Shown here one piece after another: positions 22,615 through 31,352 of a stretch of 64,000 bases of DNA. Made by a program: the position numbers and the translations under genes. The stretch lies in IMG/VR virus record IMGVR_UViG_3300037193_001436, positions 1 through 64,000 of that record; one strand, written 5' to 3'. Source of the stretch: a virus. Numbering within the stretch: position 1 is the stretch's first letter; every line of letters begins with the position of its first letter. The notes under the pieces were generated by a model, which saw only the letters and a program-made list of their open reading frames with translations, did no database searches and was not told the DNA's origin.

Positions 22615-23411
22615 GCAGGCTTCCGAAGCAGGAAGTACGCGTACCGCTCGTCCAGCTCGTTGCGGGGCACCAGGTAGACCCCCAGCGGCTCGAAGCCGAC
22701 GTCGACCATCAGCTCCCAGAACTCGTGGATCGGGTACGTCGTCATGCTGGCCGCGATCGAGCGGCGGTACCGGCGGCCCCGGCTGCGGGTGCGCCAGGAG
22801 CCGGTGTCGTACTTGATCTGGACGAAGGCCAGGCCGTCGTCGTTCAGCATCTGGTGGGCCAGCGTCATGATGTCGAGGCCGTGCTCCTGGCTCGGGACCA
22901 GCTCCAGCACGTACAGGCACAGGAACAGGTCGGCCTTGCCGATCTCCTGCCACGCCCGGCCCGGGTGTTCCATGTCCAGCACGACCGGCACGAACGGCGA
23001 GCCGGTGGACTGGGCGACCTGATAGGCGGCCTCGTCCACGATCTCCTGGGTCAGGTCGACCCCGTAGAACTTCTGCCCCAGCGGCGAGAACGCGACCGCG
23101 TTGGACCCGCCTCCGACACCCCACTCGACGATGCTCGGGTACCTCGGCTCGACGTTGACCACGCCCGGGGCCGACAGCATCTGCTTGAACAGCGCCAGGT
23201 GGTCACGGCCGACCTGCTCCCAGGCTCCGTCCCGCATGGCCGAGCCGGAGCGGGTGTGGGTCTGGTTCTGCAGGTCGTCGTCCTGCTGGCTGGTCCAGAA
23301 CCGCTTGGAGTCCCCGATCCGCTTGGACTCCGAGTCGGCGAAACCCATGCTGGTCAGGACCCGGTCAGCGGTGTCGCTGGCCCAGCCCTTCATCTCCCCC
23401 ACGATGCTCAT
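22602..23411 (-). CDS. class I SAM-dependent methyltransferase
   Basis: 269 residues. SAM-binding motif I is IVEWGVGGGSNAV (about 94-106) followed by the acidic strand end KFYGVDLTQEIV; a third motif ADLFLCLYVLELV and a later HQMLNDDGLAFVQIKY strand complete the Rossmann layout. Substrate cannot be told: the absence of a DPPY/NPPY motif argues against an N6-adenine DNA methylase. Good AAAGGGGAGG ribosome binding site. Confidence 0.8.
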   Translation of the reverse strand: MSIVGEMKGWASDTADRVLTSMGFADSESKRIGDSKRFWTSQQDDDLQNQTHTRSGSAMRDGAWEQVGRDHLALFKQMLSAPGVVNVEPRYPSIVEWGVGGGSNAVAFSPLGQKFYGVDLTQEIVDEAAYQVAQSTGSPFVPVVLDMEHPGRAWQEIGKADLFLCLYVLELVPSQEHGLDIMTLAHQMLNDDGLAFVQIKYDTGSWRTRSRGRRYRRSIAASMTTYPIHEFWELMVDVGFEPLGVYLVPRNELDERYAYFLLRKPALVK

Positions 23412-23481
23412 TCGTTTCCTCCCCTTTGATGGTGTGCAACTTCCTACAGAGCGCCGAACAGCGCCCGGTGATACAGGTCAA

Positions 23482-24102
23482 TCAGACGTAGTACTCCAAC
23501 GCCTTGATCAGGTGCTCGTTGCGGCGGATCCAGCGCGCGGTGACGCGGTGCGCGAACAGGTCGGTCGAGTTGTCCTCCAGGGCGTCCAGGGCGCGGAGGG
23601 TGGCCTCCTCGGCGACGTACCGGATCGCGTCCAGTGGCTCGCGCTTGTTCGGGCCGGTGACCTCGGCCACCCGCAGCCACAGGAAGTGCATGACCCTGAT
23701 CTGCTTGACCAGGTTCATCGCCGCTTCCAACGAGGAGATGTCGTTGCCCTTGGCAAGGTTGCCGACCGCGTCCAGCGCCTCGCGCAGCCGCGTCTGGATG
23801 GTGGTGACGCTGTCGACGATCTCCGACTCCCGGCTCTCCAGGTGCATCAGGCGGTTGTACTCCTTGACCTCCTGGCGGTCCTCCCAGCGGTGCTTGACGG
23901 CGTCCTCGATCAGCTCAGCCTTCGAGTAGGACTCGTGGATGGCGACGTCGCCGGTCGCCATGAGCTGGGCCTTGGTCAGGACCTGCAGCAGCGCGGTCTC
24001 GGTCCGGTAGAACTCGTCCTTCGTGCCCTCGACCTCGACGCGGTAGGCCTCGAAGCGGTCGCGAGCCGGACGGTGGGTGATCGCAACGGTCTTGGTGGTC
24101 AT
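23482..24102 (-). CDS. helical hypothetical protein
   Basis: 206 residues, nearly all helix with heptads between about 55 and 170 (VTTIQTRLREALDAVGNLAK), so probably an oligomeric coiled-coil protein. Shares the CCACCACGCAT leader. Family unknown. Confidence 0.76.
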   Translation of the reverse strand: MTTKTVAITHRPARDRFEAYRVEVEGTKDEFYRTETALLQVLTKAQLMATGDVAIHESYSKAELIEDAVKHRWEDRQEVKEYNRLMHLESRESEIVDSVTTIQTRLREALDAVGNLAKGNDISSLEAAMNLVKQIRVMHFLWLRVAEVTGPNKREPLDAIRYVAEEATLRALDALEDNSTDLFAHRVTARWIRRNEHLIKALEYYV

Positions 24103-24132
24103 GGTGTGCTCCTGATGCGTGGTGGTGGTCTG

Positions 24133-24171
24133 AGTAAAGCAGGGGCTGTACCGGCCGGGGCGAGCCGGTAC
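24133..24171 (-). promoter_or_regulatory. hairpin plus -10 element before 24102 gene
   Basis: GTACCGGC (24148-24155) pairs with GCCGGTAC (24164-24171), then on the minus strand comes TTTACT (24133-24138) and a CCACCACCACGC leader. No TTGACA-like -35 is visible, unlike its relatives; the hairpin probably terminates the ArdC transcript. Confidence 0.5.
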
Positions 24172-24185
24172 CTCCCCCTCCCGAC

Positions 24186-25169
24186 TCAGGCGGCCTGGCG
24201 CTCCTGGTGGCTCTCTGCGGCCTCGGGAGCGTCGGTGGAGTCCTCCTGGGCCTCGACGGCCGGAGAGCGCCCCAGGATGAGGTCTGCGGCCCGCTGGGCG
24301 GCACCGGCGGCCACGACCACGGCCTTCGGGTCTTCCTTGATCTCGCGGACCCAGCCCGCCAGGTACGCGGCGCTGTTCTCCAGGGCGGTCTCGATGCCGG
24401 TCTCGGCCTGCAGGAAGGCCGAGGTCATCTCGGCGACCAGCTCCTCGCGGCCGTACTCGTGGTCACCGAAGTTCTGCCCGAACTTCCGGGCCAGCCGGGA
24501 CTCGTGGCCGGTGCTGTGGCCCATCTCGTGGAACAGGGTCGCGTAGTACTCGTCGCCGTTGGCGTACGCGGTCCGCTCGGGGACAGTGACGATGTCGGTG
24601 ACCGTGTTGTAGAACGCCCGGTCGCCGCCGTGACGCAGCTTCGGCCCGTTCTCGAAGTAGGCCGCGATGATCGCCTCGGCCGACTCGATCGGCTCGTGCT
24701 CGTGACCCTCGTCGGCCTGCCAGTCGGCAACCCGCTTGGGGAGCTTGACGTCGTCGGTCTGCTCCAGGTTGAACACGATGTAGTGCCGGAGCATAGGGAT
24801 GGTCTTCTTGACCGGCTTGCCGGTGGCCTCGTCGATCTCGGTCTTGGTGAACGTCTTCCAGAACACGACCAGCGTGCCCTTTTCGCCCTTGCGGACCGAG
24901 CCGCCGCGCTCCTTGGCCTGGTTGAAGGTCAGCCAGAACGGCGAGCTGTAGCCGCCCTCCATCGCCGCGATGGCGAGCAGCAGGACGTTGACGCCACGGT
25001 ATGGGCGGCCGTCCAGGTTCTGCGGGCGGCCGGAGCGGGAGTTCCACGGCTTGCGCCACGGCGCGGTCCCGGCCTCCAGCGCGGCCACCATCTTGTCGGT
25101 GACCTCCTGGTAGATGTCGCGCTTCGGCGCGTCGGCGGTCTTACGGGTCTTGCGGGTCGTGCGGGCCAT
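24186..25169 (-). CDS. ardC: ArdC-like anti-restriction protein
   Basis: 327 residues. The N-terminal ArdC domain (DIYQEVTDKMVAALEAGTAP, PWRKPW, GRPYRGVNVLLLA) binds single-stranded DNA in the plasmid family; the C-terminal half is a zincin-like domain with LFHEMGHSTGHESRLAR (HExxH) and a later EELVAEMTSAFL. Family members protect incoming DNA from restriction. It has its own TTGACACATG-family promoter, consistent with early expression. An acidic tail follows. Confidence 0.85.
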   Translation of the reverse strand: MARTTRKTRKTADAPKRDIYQEVTDKMVAALEAGTAPWRKPWNSRSGRPQNLDGRPYRGVNVLLLAIAAMEGGYSSPFWLTFNQAKERGGSVRKGEKGTLVVFWKTFTKTEIDEATGKPVKKTIPMLRHYIVFNLEQTDDVKLPKRVADWQADEGHEHEPIESAEAIIAAYFENGPKLRHGGDRAFYNTVTDIVTVPERTAYANGDEYYATLFHEMGHSTGHESRLARKFGQNFGDHEYGREELVAEMTSAFLQAETGIETALENSAAYLAGWVREIKEDPKAVVVAAGAAQRAADLILGRSPAVEAQEDSTDAPEAAESHQERQAA

Positions 25170-25204
25170 GGTGCGCTCCCTCAGTGCGTGGTGGTTGTGG
25201 CACA

Positions 25205-25254
25205 AGTAAAGCATGGGTGCGAGTCATGTGTCTACTTGACTCACACCCATGCTT
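25205..25254 (-). promoter_or_regulatory. palindromic promoter for ardC
   Basis: On the minus strand -35 TAGACA (25229-25234) and -10 TTTACT (25205-25210) are 18 bp apart. They sit in a 46-bp inverted repeat (25209-25254) with 18-bp arms that match at 17 positions; the loop carries the -35. Right behind comes AACCACCACGCAC. The same stem can terminate the upstream 25268 gene. Confidence 0.8.
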
Positions 25255-25267
25255 CGAGGGCGTGGAT

Positions 25268-25795
25268 TCAGCGGCCTGCCCGCATCACGATGAGGTTGTC
25301 GACGTTGGTGACTCCCGGTACACGGGCAGCGGTGTACCCACCGGCCTGCAGCGCCCGGATGTACTCGGAGATGCGCTCGTTGCCGTACTTCACGGTGGCC
25401 TGGATCTGGGTGACATCGGGGTGCCGGACGTACCTGATGTGCACGACGCCCCGGGTGGTCCCCGGCTCGGCCTTGTACCCCCAGTGACTACTCCACCCGG
25501 CCTCGGTCATCCCGGCCTCGCGCAACACCCGGCGGACCATGTTGGTCATCCCGGCGTTGCGCTGCCCCTCCTTCGCGTCCTCGATCTCCTCCAGGACCTT
25601 CGCGCCCTCCTCGGTCAGGTTCTCCTTGCGATGAGGACCCTCGACCAGACCCCGGCGGCGCAGCGCCATGACCGACTGGTACGCGCCTCCGCGCTCCGAC
25701 ATGCCGTGGAAGCCGGTCGCCGCGTGGAAGTTGTAGTCCCGGATGTTGCGCAGGCACAGGATCATGGTCGAGGTCAGCTTGGTTGCCTTAGGCAT
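25268..25795 (-). CDS. hypothetical protein with winged-helix-like N-terminus
   Basis: 175 residues. LTSTMILCLRNIRDYNFHAA, AYQSVMALRRRGLVEGPHRK and NLTEEGAKVLEEI fit a winged-helix (MarR/PadR-like) scheme in the first 70 residues; the rest (RYVRHPDVTQIQATVKYGNE) is unassigned. Its ATG directly abuts the preceding stop. May bind DNA. Confidence 0.72.
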   Translation of the reverse strand: MPKATKLTSTMILCLRNIRDYNFHAATGFHGMSERGGAYQSVMALRRRGLVEGPHRKENLTEEGAKVLEEIEDAKEGQRNAGMTNMVRRVLREAGMTEAGWSSHWGYKAEPGTTRGVVHIRYVRHPDVTQIQATVKYGNERISEYIRALQAGGYTAARVPGVTNVDNLIVMRAGR

Positions 25796-26299
25796 CTACT
25801 CCGCCTCCTCGTAGTTCACGACGAACTCACCGGTGCGGTACTGCGCCATGAGGTCGCGGACCGGCCAGAACACCTCCCAGCCAACCCGGAGGGTGACCCA
25901 CAGGTAGCCGTTGCGGAGGTCGTCGTCGTTGCCCAGTCGAGCGCCGTTGGTGTCGGCGACGATGGCGCGGGCGGTGCCGGAGAACACCTTGCCGTTGACC
26001 AGGCGACCGACCTTGGCGTTGGTAGTCGCGGCCTGCAGGACCCCGGCGATCGCGCTGGCGTCAGCGGCGGTCAGGAGACCGGCCAGGTCGTACTTGGTCT
26101 CGGCGACGGCGATCCGGGCTGCGATGCTGCCGTGGTAGGCACCGATGTACAGCTCCAGGTCCTTCCGGCCCTGGGTGTTCGTGCCGTCGGCCATGCTCTG
26201 GGCCAGCTCGACCAGCCCAACCAGCTCGGAACGGGCCGAGGTCAGCAGCTCGGTGATGGTCATGTCGCCGTACTTGCGGCCGGTGGTGGTGTCGGACAT
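25796..26299 (-). CDS. hypothetical protein, operon head
   Basis: 167 residues; helical N-terminal half (ITELLTSARSELVGLVELAQ), then a beta-rich part with WVTLRVGWEVFWPVRDLM. Follows the promoter at 26334-26363 and an AAGGAGCACC site. Family unknown. Confidence 0.75.
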   Translation of the reverse strand: MSDTTTGRKYGDMTITELLTSARSELVGLVELAQSMADGTNTQGRKDLELYIGAYHGSIAARIAVAETKYDLAGLLTAADASAIAGVLQAATTNAKVGRLVNGKVFSGTARAIVADTNGARLGNDDDLRNGYLWVTLRVGWEVFWPVRDLMAQYRTGEFVVNYEEAE

Positions 26300-26333
26300 C
26301 AGGTGCTCCTTGGTGCGTGGTGGTTGAAGCACC

Positions 26334-26363
26334 AGTAAAGCACCGCCGCCAGTCATGTGTCCA
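26334..26363 (-). promoter_or_regulatory. TTGACACATG-family promoter for 26299 operon
   Basis: -35 TGGACA (26358-26363) and -10 TTTACT (26334-26339) with an 18-bp spacer on the minus strand, followed by a CCACCACGCACC leader. The inverted repeat around the -35 is weak here because the adjoining gene ends at 26379. Confidence 0.72.
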
Positions 26364-26378
26364 CTTGGCTCGCAGGGG

Positions 26379-27035
26379 TCAGCTCGCGACGCAGAGCACC
26401 GCGCTTTTCGGCCCCTCGCTGGTCAGCACCATGACGGTCTGCTGGGCGGTTCCCTCGGGGCAGGTCGGCCCCGGTTCACCCTGGGGTCCCGGCGGCCCGT
26501 CCTTCCCGTCGGCACCGTCCTTCCCATCAGCTCCCGGCTGGCCGTCGACCCCGTCCTTACCGGGTGGTCCTGGCGGGCCGACAGCGCCGTCTACGCCGTC
26601 CTTTCCGTCCACCCCCGGCGTGCCGTCGGCACCCGGCTTCCCAGCGGCTCCAGCGGGCCCCTGAGCGCCCTGACAGGCTCCCGGGAGCAGGATGCAAGGC
26701 GGAGTCCTCCCGGCCAGTCCCATCGGCCCACGGGGGCCCTGAGGGCCGGGCGGACCGGGAATGCCCTGGGGGCCGATCGGGCCCTGGATCCCGGGGTCAC
26801 CCTGGGCACCCTGCGGGCCGGGGACCGGGCTCGGGATCTCGGTCGGGTTGACCACCGGCGTCTTGCCAAGGCTCTGCACCTGCCGGGCCAGCGCCTGCGC
26901 CTGCTGGCTGGCGGTCTGCTGGCTGGTGGTGATCGCGACCAGGTCCCGGCGGTTCTGGTACTGCAGCCAGAGCACGCCGCCGATGGCGAGCAGGACGAAC
27001 AGCGCCAGCAGGGGGCGGAAGAGACGTTGCCGCAT
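26379..27035 (-). CDS. membrane-anchored collagen-like protein
   Basis: 218 residues: N-terminal transmembrane anchor ([20 protein letters not shown]), a short Q-rich coiled coil ([19 protein letters not shown]), then about 34 G-x-y triplets in two blocks separated by a segment with two cysteines ([11 protein letters not shown]), and a C-terminal cap with two more cysteines. Collagen-like trimers are common in phage fibres, but a type II membrane anchor is not, so it may be displayed by the host cell or serve in lysis or envelope binding. Confidence 0.8.
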   Translation of the reverse strand: MRQRLFRPLLALFVLLAIGGVLWLQYQNRRDLVAITTSQQTASQQAQALARQVQSLGKTPVVNPTEIPSPVPGPQGAQGDPGIQGPIGPQGIPGPPGPQGPRGPMGLAGRTPPCILLPGACQGAQGPAGAAGKPGADGTPGVDGKDGVDGAVGPPGPPGKDGVDGQPGADGKDGADGKDGPPGPQGEPGPTCPEGTAQQTVMVLTSEGPKSAVLCVAS

Positions 27036-27037
27036 GA

Positions 27038-27478
27038 CTACCTAGTGGGTGTGACAGTGCCGGGCGGAATGGTCGGGAGGTTGTTACAGTCGCGCGGTGC
27101 GTAGACAGTGGCGATGTAGCCCCTGAAGGCCGCGATCTGTTTCTTCTGATACGCAGTCAGGTTGGGGTTCTCACTGGACAGGTCGAGCACGTACGTCCAG
27201 AGCTGGGTCTGCAGCCGTCGGCCCTCGTTGCCGGTCTCGCAGGTGATCTTGGCGGTCTCCGCGTTGCGGCGGGACTGGCTGGTTGCCTCCTTGGCCTGCA
27301 GGCTGGCGGCGACCGCGAATCCTGCCGAGGCCAGCGCGATGACAATCGCCGCGACCAGGCCCCAGATCATGTGGCGGTTGCGCTCACCATAGGTGCGCAA
27401 GGCAACGACCTCCCCAGCCAACCTGTTCATCGAGCGCTCCAGACGCTCGGCAGCCTCCAGCGGGTCGGTCTCAGTCAT
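27038..27478 (-). CDS. single-pass membrane protein
   Basis: 146 residues: helical N-terminus ([21 protein letters not shown]), one transmembrane helix ([24 protein letters not shown]), then an outer part with two cysteines (TCETG, RDCNN) and proline/threonine tail. It is 2 bp from the collagen-like gene and coupled to the coiled-coil gene upstream. Confidence 0.72.
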   Translation of the reverse strand: MTETDPLEAAERLERSMNRLAGEVVALRTYGERNRHMIWGLVAAIVIALASAGFAVAASLQAKEATSQSRRNAETAKITCETGNEGRRLQTQLWTYVLDLSSENPNLTAYQKKQIAAFRGYIATVYAPRDCNNLPTIPPGTVTPTR

Positions 27479-27656
27479 GGTCGGCCGACCTCTCCCGCAG
27501 CATGGTCGACATCTGCTTCACCACCACGTCCAACTCCTCCAGGATCAGGTCTGCTCTTGCTGTCAGTCGGGCGACAGTCAGATCCTCTGCAGGTGTCGAC
27601 CCGGGCTTGGCTGGCTTGCTTGCCCTGTGCAACCAGTTCATCCACCACCTCGTCAT
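27471..27656 (-). CDS. small coiled-coil protein, paralogue of 27653-27838
   Basis: 61 residues. VARLTARADLILEELDVVVKQMS lines up with the next gene's VDRLTRRAEDLLGQLHEVLK, so the two are tandem paralogues. Overlaps both neighbours by 4-8 bp. Probably oligomerises with its paralogue. Confidence 0.66.
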   Translation of the reverse strand: MTRWWMNWLHRASKPAKPGSTPAEDLTVARLTARADLILEELDVVVKQMSTMLRERSADHD

Positions 27657-27838
27657 GGCTCGCCTCCCCCGCCCACAGATTGCAGATGCTCCGACATCTC
27701 CTTCAGAACCTCGTGTAGCTGCCCGAGCAGATCCTCGGCTCGCCGCGTCAGCCGGTCGACCTCTTCGGTCGTGAACTCAGGAGCCTCGCCGCCTGCGTCC
27801 CTGGCCTTGCGCGGGTCTTTCCGGTGGCGGGAGTTCAT
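27653..27838 (-). CDS. small coiled-coil protein, paralogue of 27471-27656
   Basis: 61 residues; basic N-terminus (NSRHRKDPRKARDAGG), then the LTRRAEDLLGQLHEVLKEMS helix shared with its neighbour. Its start lies inside the end of the upstream gene by 62 bp. Confidence 0.64.
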   Translation of the reverse strand: MNSRHRKDPRKARDAGGEAPEFTTEEVDRLTRRAEDLLGQLHEVLKEMSEHLQSVGGGGEP

Positions 27839-28184
27839 TGCGTGAGCCGCCTTGCTGCTGCTGCAGGAACTGCTGCAGGATCGGGATCATCTGCTGGAGT
27901 TGCTGGAGCTGCTGCAGGATCGGGAGCAGGGATCGGGTGGTGTTGATGAAGTCGCCGACCACCGGCAGCAGCTTTTCCTGGAGGACCTGGGCCATCGCAT
28001 CGCGCTGGGCCTCGGCTTTCTCCCGCTCGGCGATCGCCCGGTCGCGCTCCTGCTCCAGCCGGTCGACCGACGGCTTGGTCCACAGCCAGCCGGTGATCAA
28101 GCTCAGCACGACCAGGCCCAGCACCCCGAAGTTGACGTACGTCGAGATGTCTCCCAGGGGGTCTGCGGCAGCAAGTGGGGTCAA
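27777..28184 (-). CDS. membrane-anchored Q-rich coiled-coil protein
   Basis: 135 residues from TTG 28184 (GGTGA upstream). One N-terminal transmembrane helix (VNFGVLGLVVLSLITGWLW), a charged coiled coil (EQERDRAIAEREKAEAQRDA) and a glutamine-leucine repeat (LQQLQQLQQMIPILQQFLQQ) ending in a basic tail. Head of the 28.2-26.4 kb set of small membrane and coiled-coil proteins. A lysis or holin-complex role is possible but not shown. Confidence 0.66.
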   Translation of the reverse strand: MTPLAAADPLGDISTYVNFGVLGLVVLSLITGWLWTKPSVDRLEQERDRAIAEREKAEAQRDAMAQVLQEKLLPVVGDFINTTRSLLPILQQLQQLQQMIPILQQFLQQQQGGSRNELPPPERPAQGQGRRRRGS

Positions 28185-28372
28185 GGCATGTCACCGGGTG
28201 CTCTCCATGCCTCCAATTGTCGAAGGCTGGGCCCGGTGAGTGTGAGTTGTTGTTCGGTCAGTAGCGTTACCGAATCGAATCGGCCGCGACACGAGACATT
28301 GACGTAGTTGTTGTTCTAGTGTCCCTTGCTAAGCGTCACGGGGTCACTACGAAGTCGTAGGAGAGGGACCAC

Positions 28373-28828
28373 ATGCCAAGTAGGGGCAAGCCAGGTTTGC
28401 GAGTCGTGAGGGATGCGCAGCCGGAGGAAGTTGGTGATACCGAGAAGACCCAGGAAGCTCTCGACACGATGACCCCCGGTCAGCTCAAGTGCCGGGCCCG
28501 TCGAGGGCGTCACGTCTACGTCGGGTTTCAGGTGTTCGAGCACCGCACCTATCTCGACGTCATCCAGCAGTGCTCGATCTGCAAGAGCGTCCGGCGGCGT
28601 GCGACCTTCCGGCGAGTCACCTGGGGCAAGCGCCAAGGCCTGCGCCAGCTCACCGACTGGAAGCCGGTGTACCGCGACTCGAACGGCAAGCCGTACCTGC
28701 TTCCGAAGGGAGCAGCGCGGATCACGCGGGACTCAGAGTTCCAGGAGCAGTTGAACGCTCTGGAGATCCTGAGCGGAGGACGGATCATCCAAGTCCCGGA
28801 CGACGAGGACGACTACAGTGACGAGTAA
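28373..28828 (+). CDS. basic protein with cysteine pair
   Basis: 151 residues from ATG behind TAGGAGAGGG. Central basic region (KCRARRGRHVYVGFQVFEHR) and a CSICKS knuckle followed by RRRATFRR; acidic tail. Likely nucleic-acid binding. Divergent from the 28184 gene across a 188-bp region; followed by 28853 in the same direction. Confidence 0.74.
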   Translation: MPSRGKPGLRVVRDAQPEEVGDTEKTQEALDTMTPGQLKCRARRGRHVYVGFQVFEHRTYLDVIQQCSICKSVRRRATFRRVTWGKRQGLRQLTDWKPVYRDSNGKPYLLPKGAARITRDSEFQEQLNALEILSGGRIIQVPDDEDDYSDE

Positions 28829-28852
28829 CAACTAGGAGAGGAAGCGGGGAGC

Positions 28853-29389
28853 ATGGCGAAGGATGTAGTGGTCGTCGTCTCGTGCGACAACTGCGGGGGC
28901 CAGGACAAGGAAGTGCAGGAGTTCCCTGCGATCAACTCAAAAGGCAAGCGGGTCATTCTGGACATGCACCCCAAGTGCCACGCGGAGATCTACGGGCCCG
29001 GCCTCGAACTGGCTGACAGCAAGGGTCAGCCGGTGGACAAGAGCAAGACGACGCCGAACTCCAAGCAGCCGGGCTACCGGCCGCCGTCGGAAGGTGCCGA
29101 GCGAGTCTGCCTGGTGTGTCCTGAGACTCGGACGTCGAACACCGGCATTCTGAACCACATGCAGGACGAGCACGGATTCCCGCACTCGGTGCCCGAGATC
29201 TACGGGCAGGTGTGCCCCATCGACGGCGACGAGTTTGAGGGGCTGCTGGCCCGGCACATCGGACAGGTGCACAAGGAGCACGGGCACATCTCCCGTGCCT
29301 TCGACTGGGCAAAGAGGAACGGCGACCCGCACGGCGTTGTCGCCGCACGAATCGCCGAGATGGAGAAGGTGGCCCACAAGGCCGCCTAG
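28853..29389 (+). CDS. protein with C2H2-like zinc fingers
   Basis: 178 residues. CDNCGG near the N-terminus with a later MHPKCH, then CLVCPETRTSNTGILNHMQD with ...EHGF and CPIDGDEFEGLLARHIGQVH: two modules spaced like C-x2-C...H-x3-4-H fingers. Basic C-terminal helix. AGGAGAGGAAG site. DNA or RNA binding likely. Confidence 0.74.
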   Translation: MAKDVVVVVSCDNCGGQDKEVQEFPAINSKGKRVILDMHPKCHAEIYGPGLELADSKGQPVDKSKTTPNSKQPGYRPPSEGAERVCLVCPETRTSNTGILNHMQDEHGFPHSVPEIYGQVCPIDGDEFEGLLARHIGQVHKEHGHISRAFDWAKRNGDPHGVVAARIAEMEKVAHKAA

Positions 29390-29577
29390 ACGGTCAGCTC
29401 CGGCCGGTCCGGCAGGTGAGTGGCGTAGGGAGCCATGGGGCAGTACTCGTGCTCCCCGCCCTCACTGCTGAGCCGGACGTCGACCCAGACCGGCAGGTCG
29501 GCCACCAGCGAGGTGTTCTCGATCTCCTCGCCGCAGTACCGGCAGTAGACGGGCAGGGTGGCCACGATGCTCATCAT
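29386..29577 (-). CDS. small zinc-knuckle protein
   Basis: 63 residues: VYCRYCGEEIENTS and a later EHEYCPM give a three-cysteine/histidine site. ATG 29577 overlaps the upstream stop. Converges with the 28853 plus-strand gene. Confidence 0.65.
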   Translation of the reverse strand: MMSIVATLPVYCRYCGEEIENTSLVADLPVWVDVRLSSEGGEHEYCPMAPYATHLPDRPELTV

Positions 29578-29870
29578 GCACCCCGTACCCTCCGCCAGGC
29601 GTTGTTGCGGTCCAGCTCCCGGTAGAACACCTCACCGGGCTGGTCGGCAACGGTCTGAGTGTCCGGCCGGACGTCCTGCGCCGGGTAGCCGTAGTCCCTC
29701 ATGAACGAATCGGACACGTTGAGGCCAACCGCGTTCAGGGCACGTACGGCCCCGGCCCTGGAGGGCGCGGCCACGGCGTACTGGCACTGGGATACGTGCT
29801 CCGGCTGGTTCAGTTCCAGCCCGGCCAGCTTCGACGCGATGACCTGGTAGACCTGCGGCTTACGCGGCAT
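29574..29870 (-). CDS. hypothetical protein
   Basis: 98 residues from ATG 29870 behind GGAGAGGACACC. Basic start (MPRKPQVYQVIASKLAG), then QCQYAVAAPSRAGAVRALNA, and a tyrosine/aspartate-rich end. Family unknown. Confidence 0.68.
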   Translation of the reverse strand: MPRKPQVYQVIASKLAGLELNQPEHVSQCQYAVAAPSRAGAVRALNAVGLNVSDSFMRDYGYPAQDVRPDTQTVADQPGEVFYRELDRNNAWRRVRGA

Positions 29871-29934
29871 GGCGGTGTCCTCTCCGATGGTGTGGCGGCG
29901 GGAGCCCCGTGACCCCCGCCGCCGGGTCTGTGTG

Positions 29935-31323
29935 TCAGCCCAGATCGATGTTGTGCGCGAGCTTGTAGCACCACTCGCAGTCCGGGTGGGCGTTGCCCTC
30001 GCCCTGGTGCGGGTAGACCCACTCATCGTCGATCTCGACCATCTTGTTGTGCTTGGCGGTGTGGTGGGCGCTGAAGACCTCGCCGGTCGCCGGGTTGATG
30101 TTGATGCACCGGGTGACGACCGTGGCCTTGGTGCCCTTGAACTCGTCGAGATCCTTGACCGTGCCCCGGAAGTGCACCTCGACGCCCTCCTTGTCGCCGA
30201 AGTACTCCGAGCTGGCGAACCACTTCACCAGGTTGCCCTCGGCGGTGAGGACCGTGTACAGCACGGTGGTGCCGTAGTCGCCCTCGATGTACTTGATGGC
30301 GGCCAGGGTGCCCTTGACGACGATCTTGTCCTTGGGCTTGCCCAGGAAGACGCTGGCAGCCTGGGCGGTCTCCCGGGCGGCCTTCTCGGCGGCCCACTGG
30401 GCCTCGCGGGCAGCACGCTCGGCGGCGCTCTCCAGGTGCCGCGTGTAGGCCTGCGGGGCGCTGGCGACGATACCGATCAGCTTCCAGCCGATCTCCTCGG
30501 CGGCGACGGCGACCTTGAGGTTGTCGACGTAGGTGGAGCGGCCGGAGAACTCCTCCGACAGGACCCAGGCCTTGACGATCGCGGCGCGCTCCTTGGCCTC
30601 GTCGATGTAGGCGCGGGCCGGGGCCAGGGCCTCGATGTCGCGGCGGGTCGGGCGGACCGCGCCGATCAGGAGCCGGACGACGGCGGAGGTGGGCTGGCCG
30701 TAGGCGGCCGAGCTGGGGACCCAGCCGAAGGCCCGGGTGGCGGCGTGCGCGGCGGCCAGGACGGTCTCGACGGTGTAGGTGCGCTCGCCGGTGCCGGAGA
30801 CGCCGAAGCAGTCGCGCTCGACGTCCTCCTCGGAGATGAAGGCGAAGTTGCCCGTCCAGCCCAGGAAGTCCTTGATGCAGGTGCTGCCGACGTTCTTGAT
30901 CGTGCCGTCGGTGTGCCGGACCAGGTAGGTGTTGTTGCGGTCGCGGTCGATGCCGCAGTGGTCGCAGTGCCCGGCACGGACGAGGTCGCGGTCGACGTAC
31001 TCGACGCCCGGGGCGGTGGCGATGGTGAAGCTGTCGGCGACCCGGTCGACGCGGGCCAGGAAGGTCCAGTCGTTGTACTTCGGGGTCTCGCCGGTGATCT
31101 TGGCCCGGTACAGGACCTCGGTGATGTCGAAGCCCAGCTCGTTGCGGGTGGTCCGCTCGAAGCGCTCCGCCGTGATCTCGAACCGGCCGGTGAAGCCGCG
31201 CTTCTCGGCGCGAGCGTTGATCTTCGCGATCTTCTCGCGGGTGAGCGCCAGCTCGGCCGGACTCAGGACGACGCCCGGGTGCTCGTCGAGCTGGTCGGCC
31301 GGGGTGGTGGCGGTGTCGTTCAT
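29935..31323 (-). CDS. hypothetical protein with zinc site and OB-like C-terminus
   Basis: 462 residues. About residues 119-150 hold GHCDHCGIDRDRNNTYLVRH with a later STCIKDFLG, a four-ligand zinc site reported in many phage proteins of unknown function. A long alanine-rich helix (AAEKAARETAQAASV) precedes a beta-barrel-like region (VVKGTLAAIKYIEGDYGTTV ... GTVKDLDEFKGTKATVVTRC) that looks like an OB fold. A nucleic-acid-binding role is likely; enzyme activity is not evident. Monocistronic or head of a pair with 29574. Confidence 0.75.
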   Translation of the reverse strand: MNDTATTPADQLDEHPGVVLSPAELALTREKIAKINARAEKRGFTGRFEITAERFERTTRNELGFDITEVLYRAKITGETPKYNDWTFLARVDRVADSFTIATAPGVEYVDRDLVRAGHCDHCGIDRDRNNTYLVRHTDGTIKNVGSTCIKDFLGWTGNFAFISEEDVERDCFGVSGTGERTYTVETVLAAAHAATRAFGWVPSSAAYGQPTSAVVRLLIGAVRPTRRDIEALAPARAYIDEAKERAAIVKAWVLSEEFSGRSTYVDNLKVAVAAEEIGWKLIGIVASAPQAYTRHLESAAERAAREAQWAAEKAARETAQAASVFLGKPKDKIVVKGTLAAIKYIEGDYGTTVLYTVLTAEGNLVKWFASSEYFGDKEGVEVHFRGTVKDLDEFKGTKATVVTRCININPATGEVFSAHHTAKHNKMVEIDDEWVYPHQGEGNAHPDCEWCYKLAHNIDLG

Positions 31324-31352
31324 GGTGGCTCCTCGTGCGTGGTGGAGACACC

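Noticed and set aside
27835-28194. Alternative 119-codon minus-strand frame
   Set aside because: Arg/Gly/Pro/Ala-rich shadow of the 27777-28184 coiled-coil gene; the latter has a transmembrane helix and heptads.
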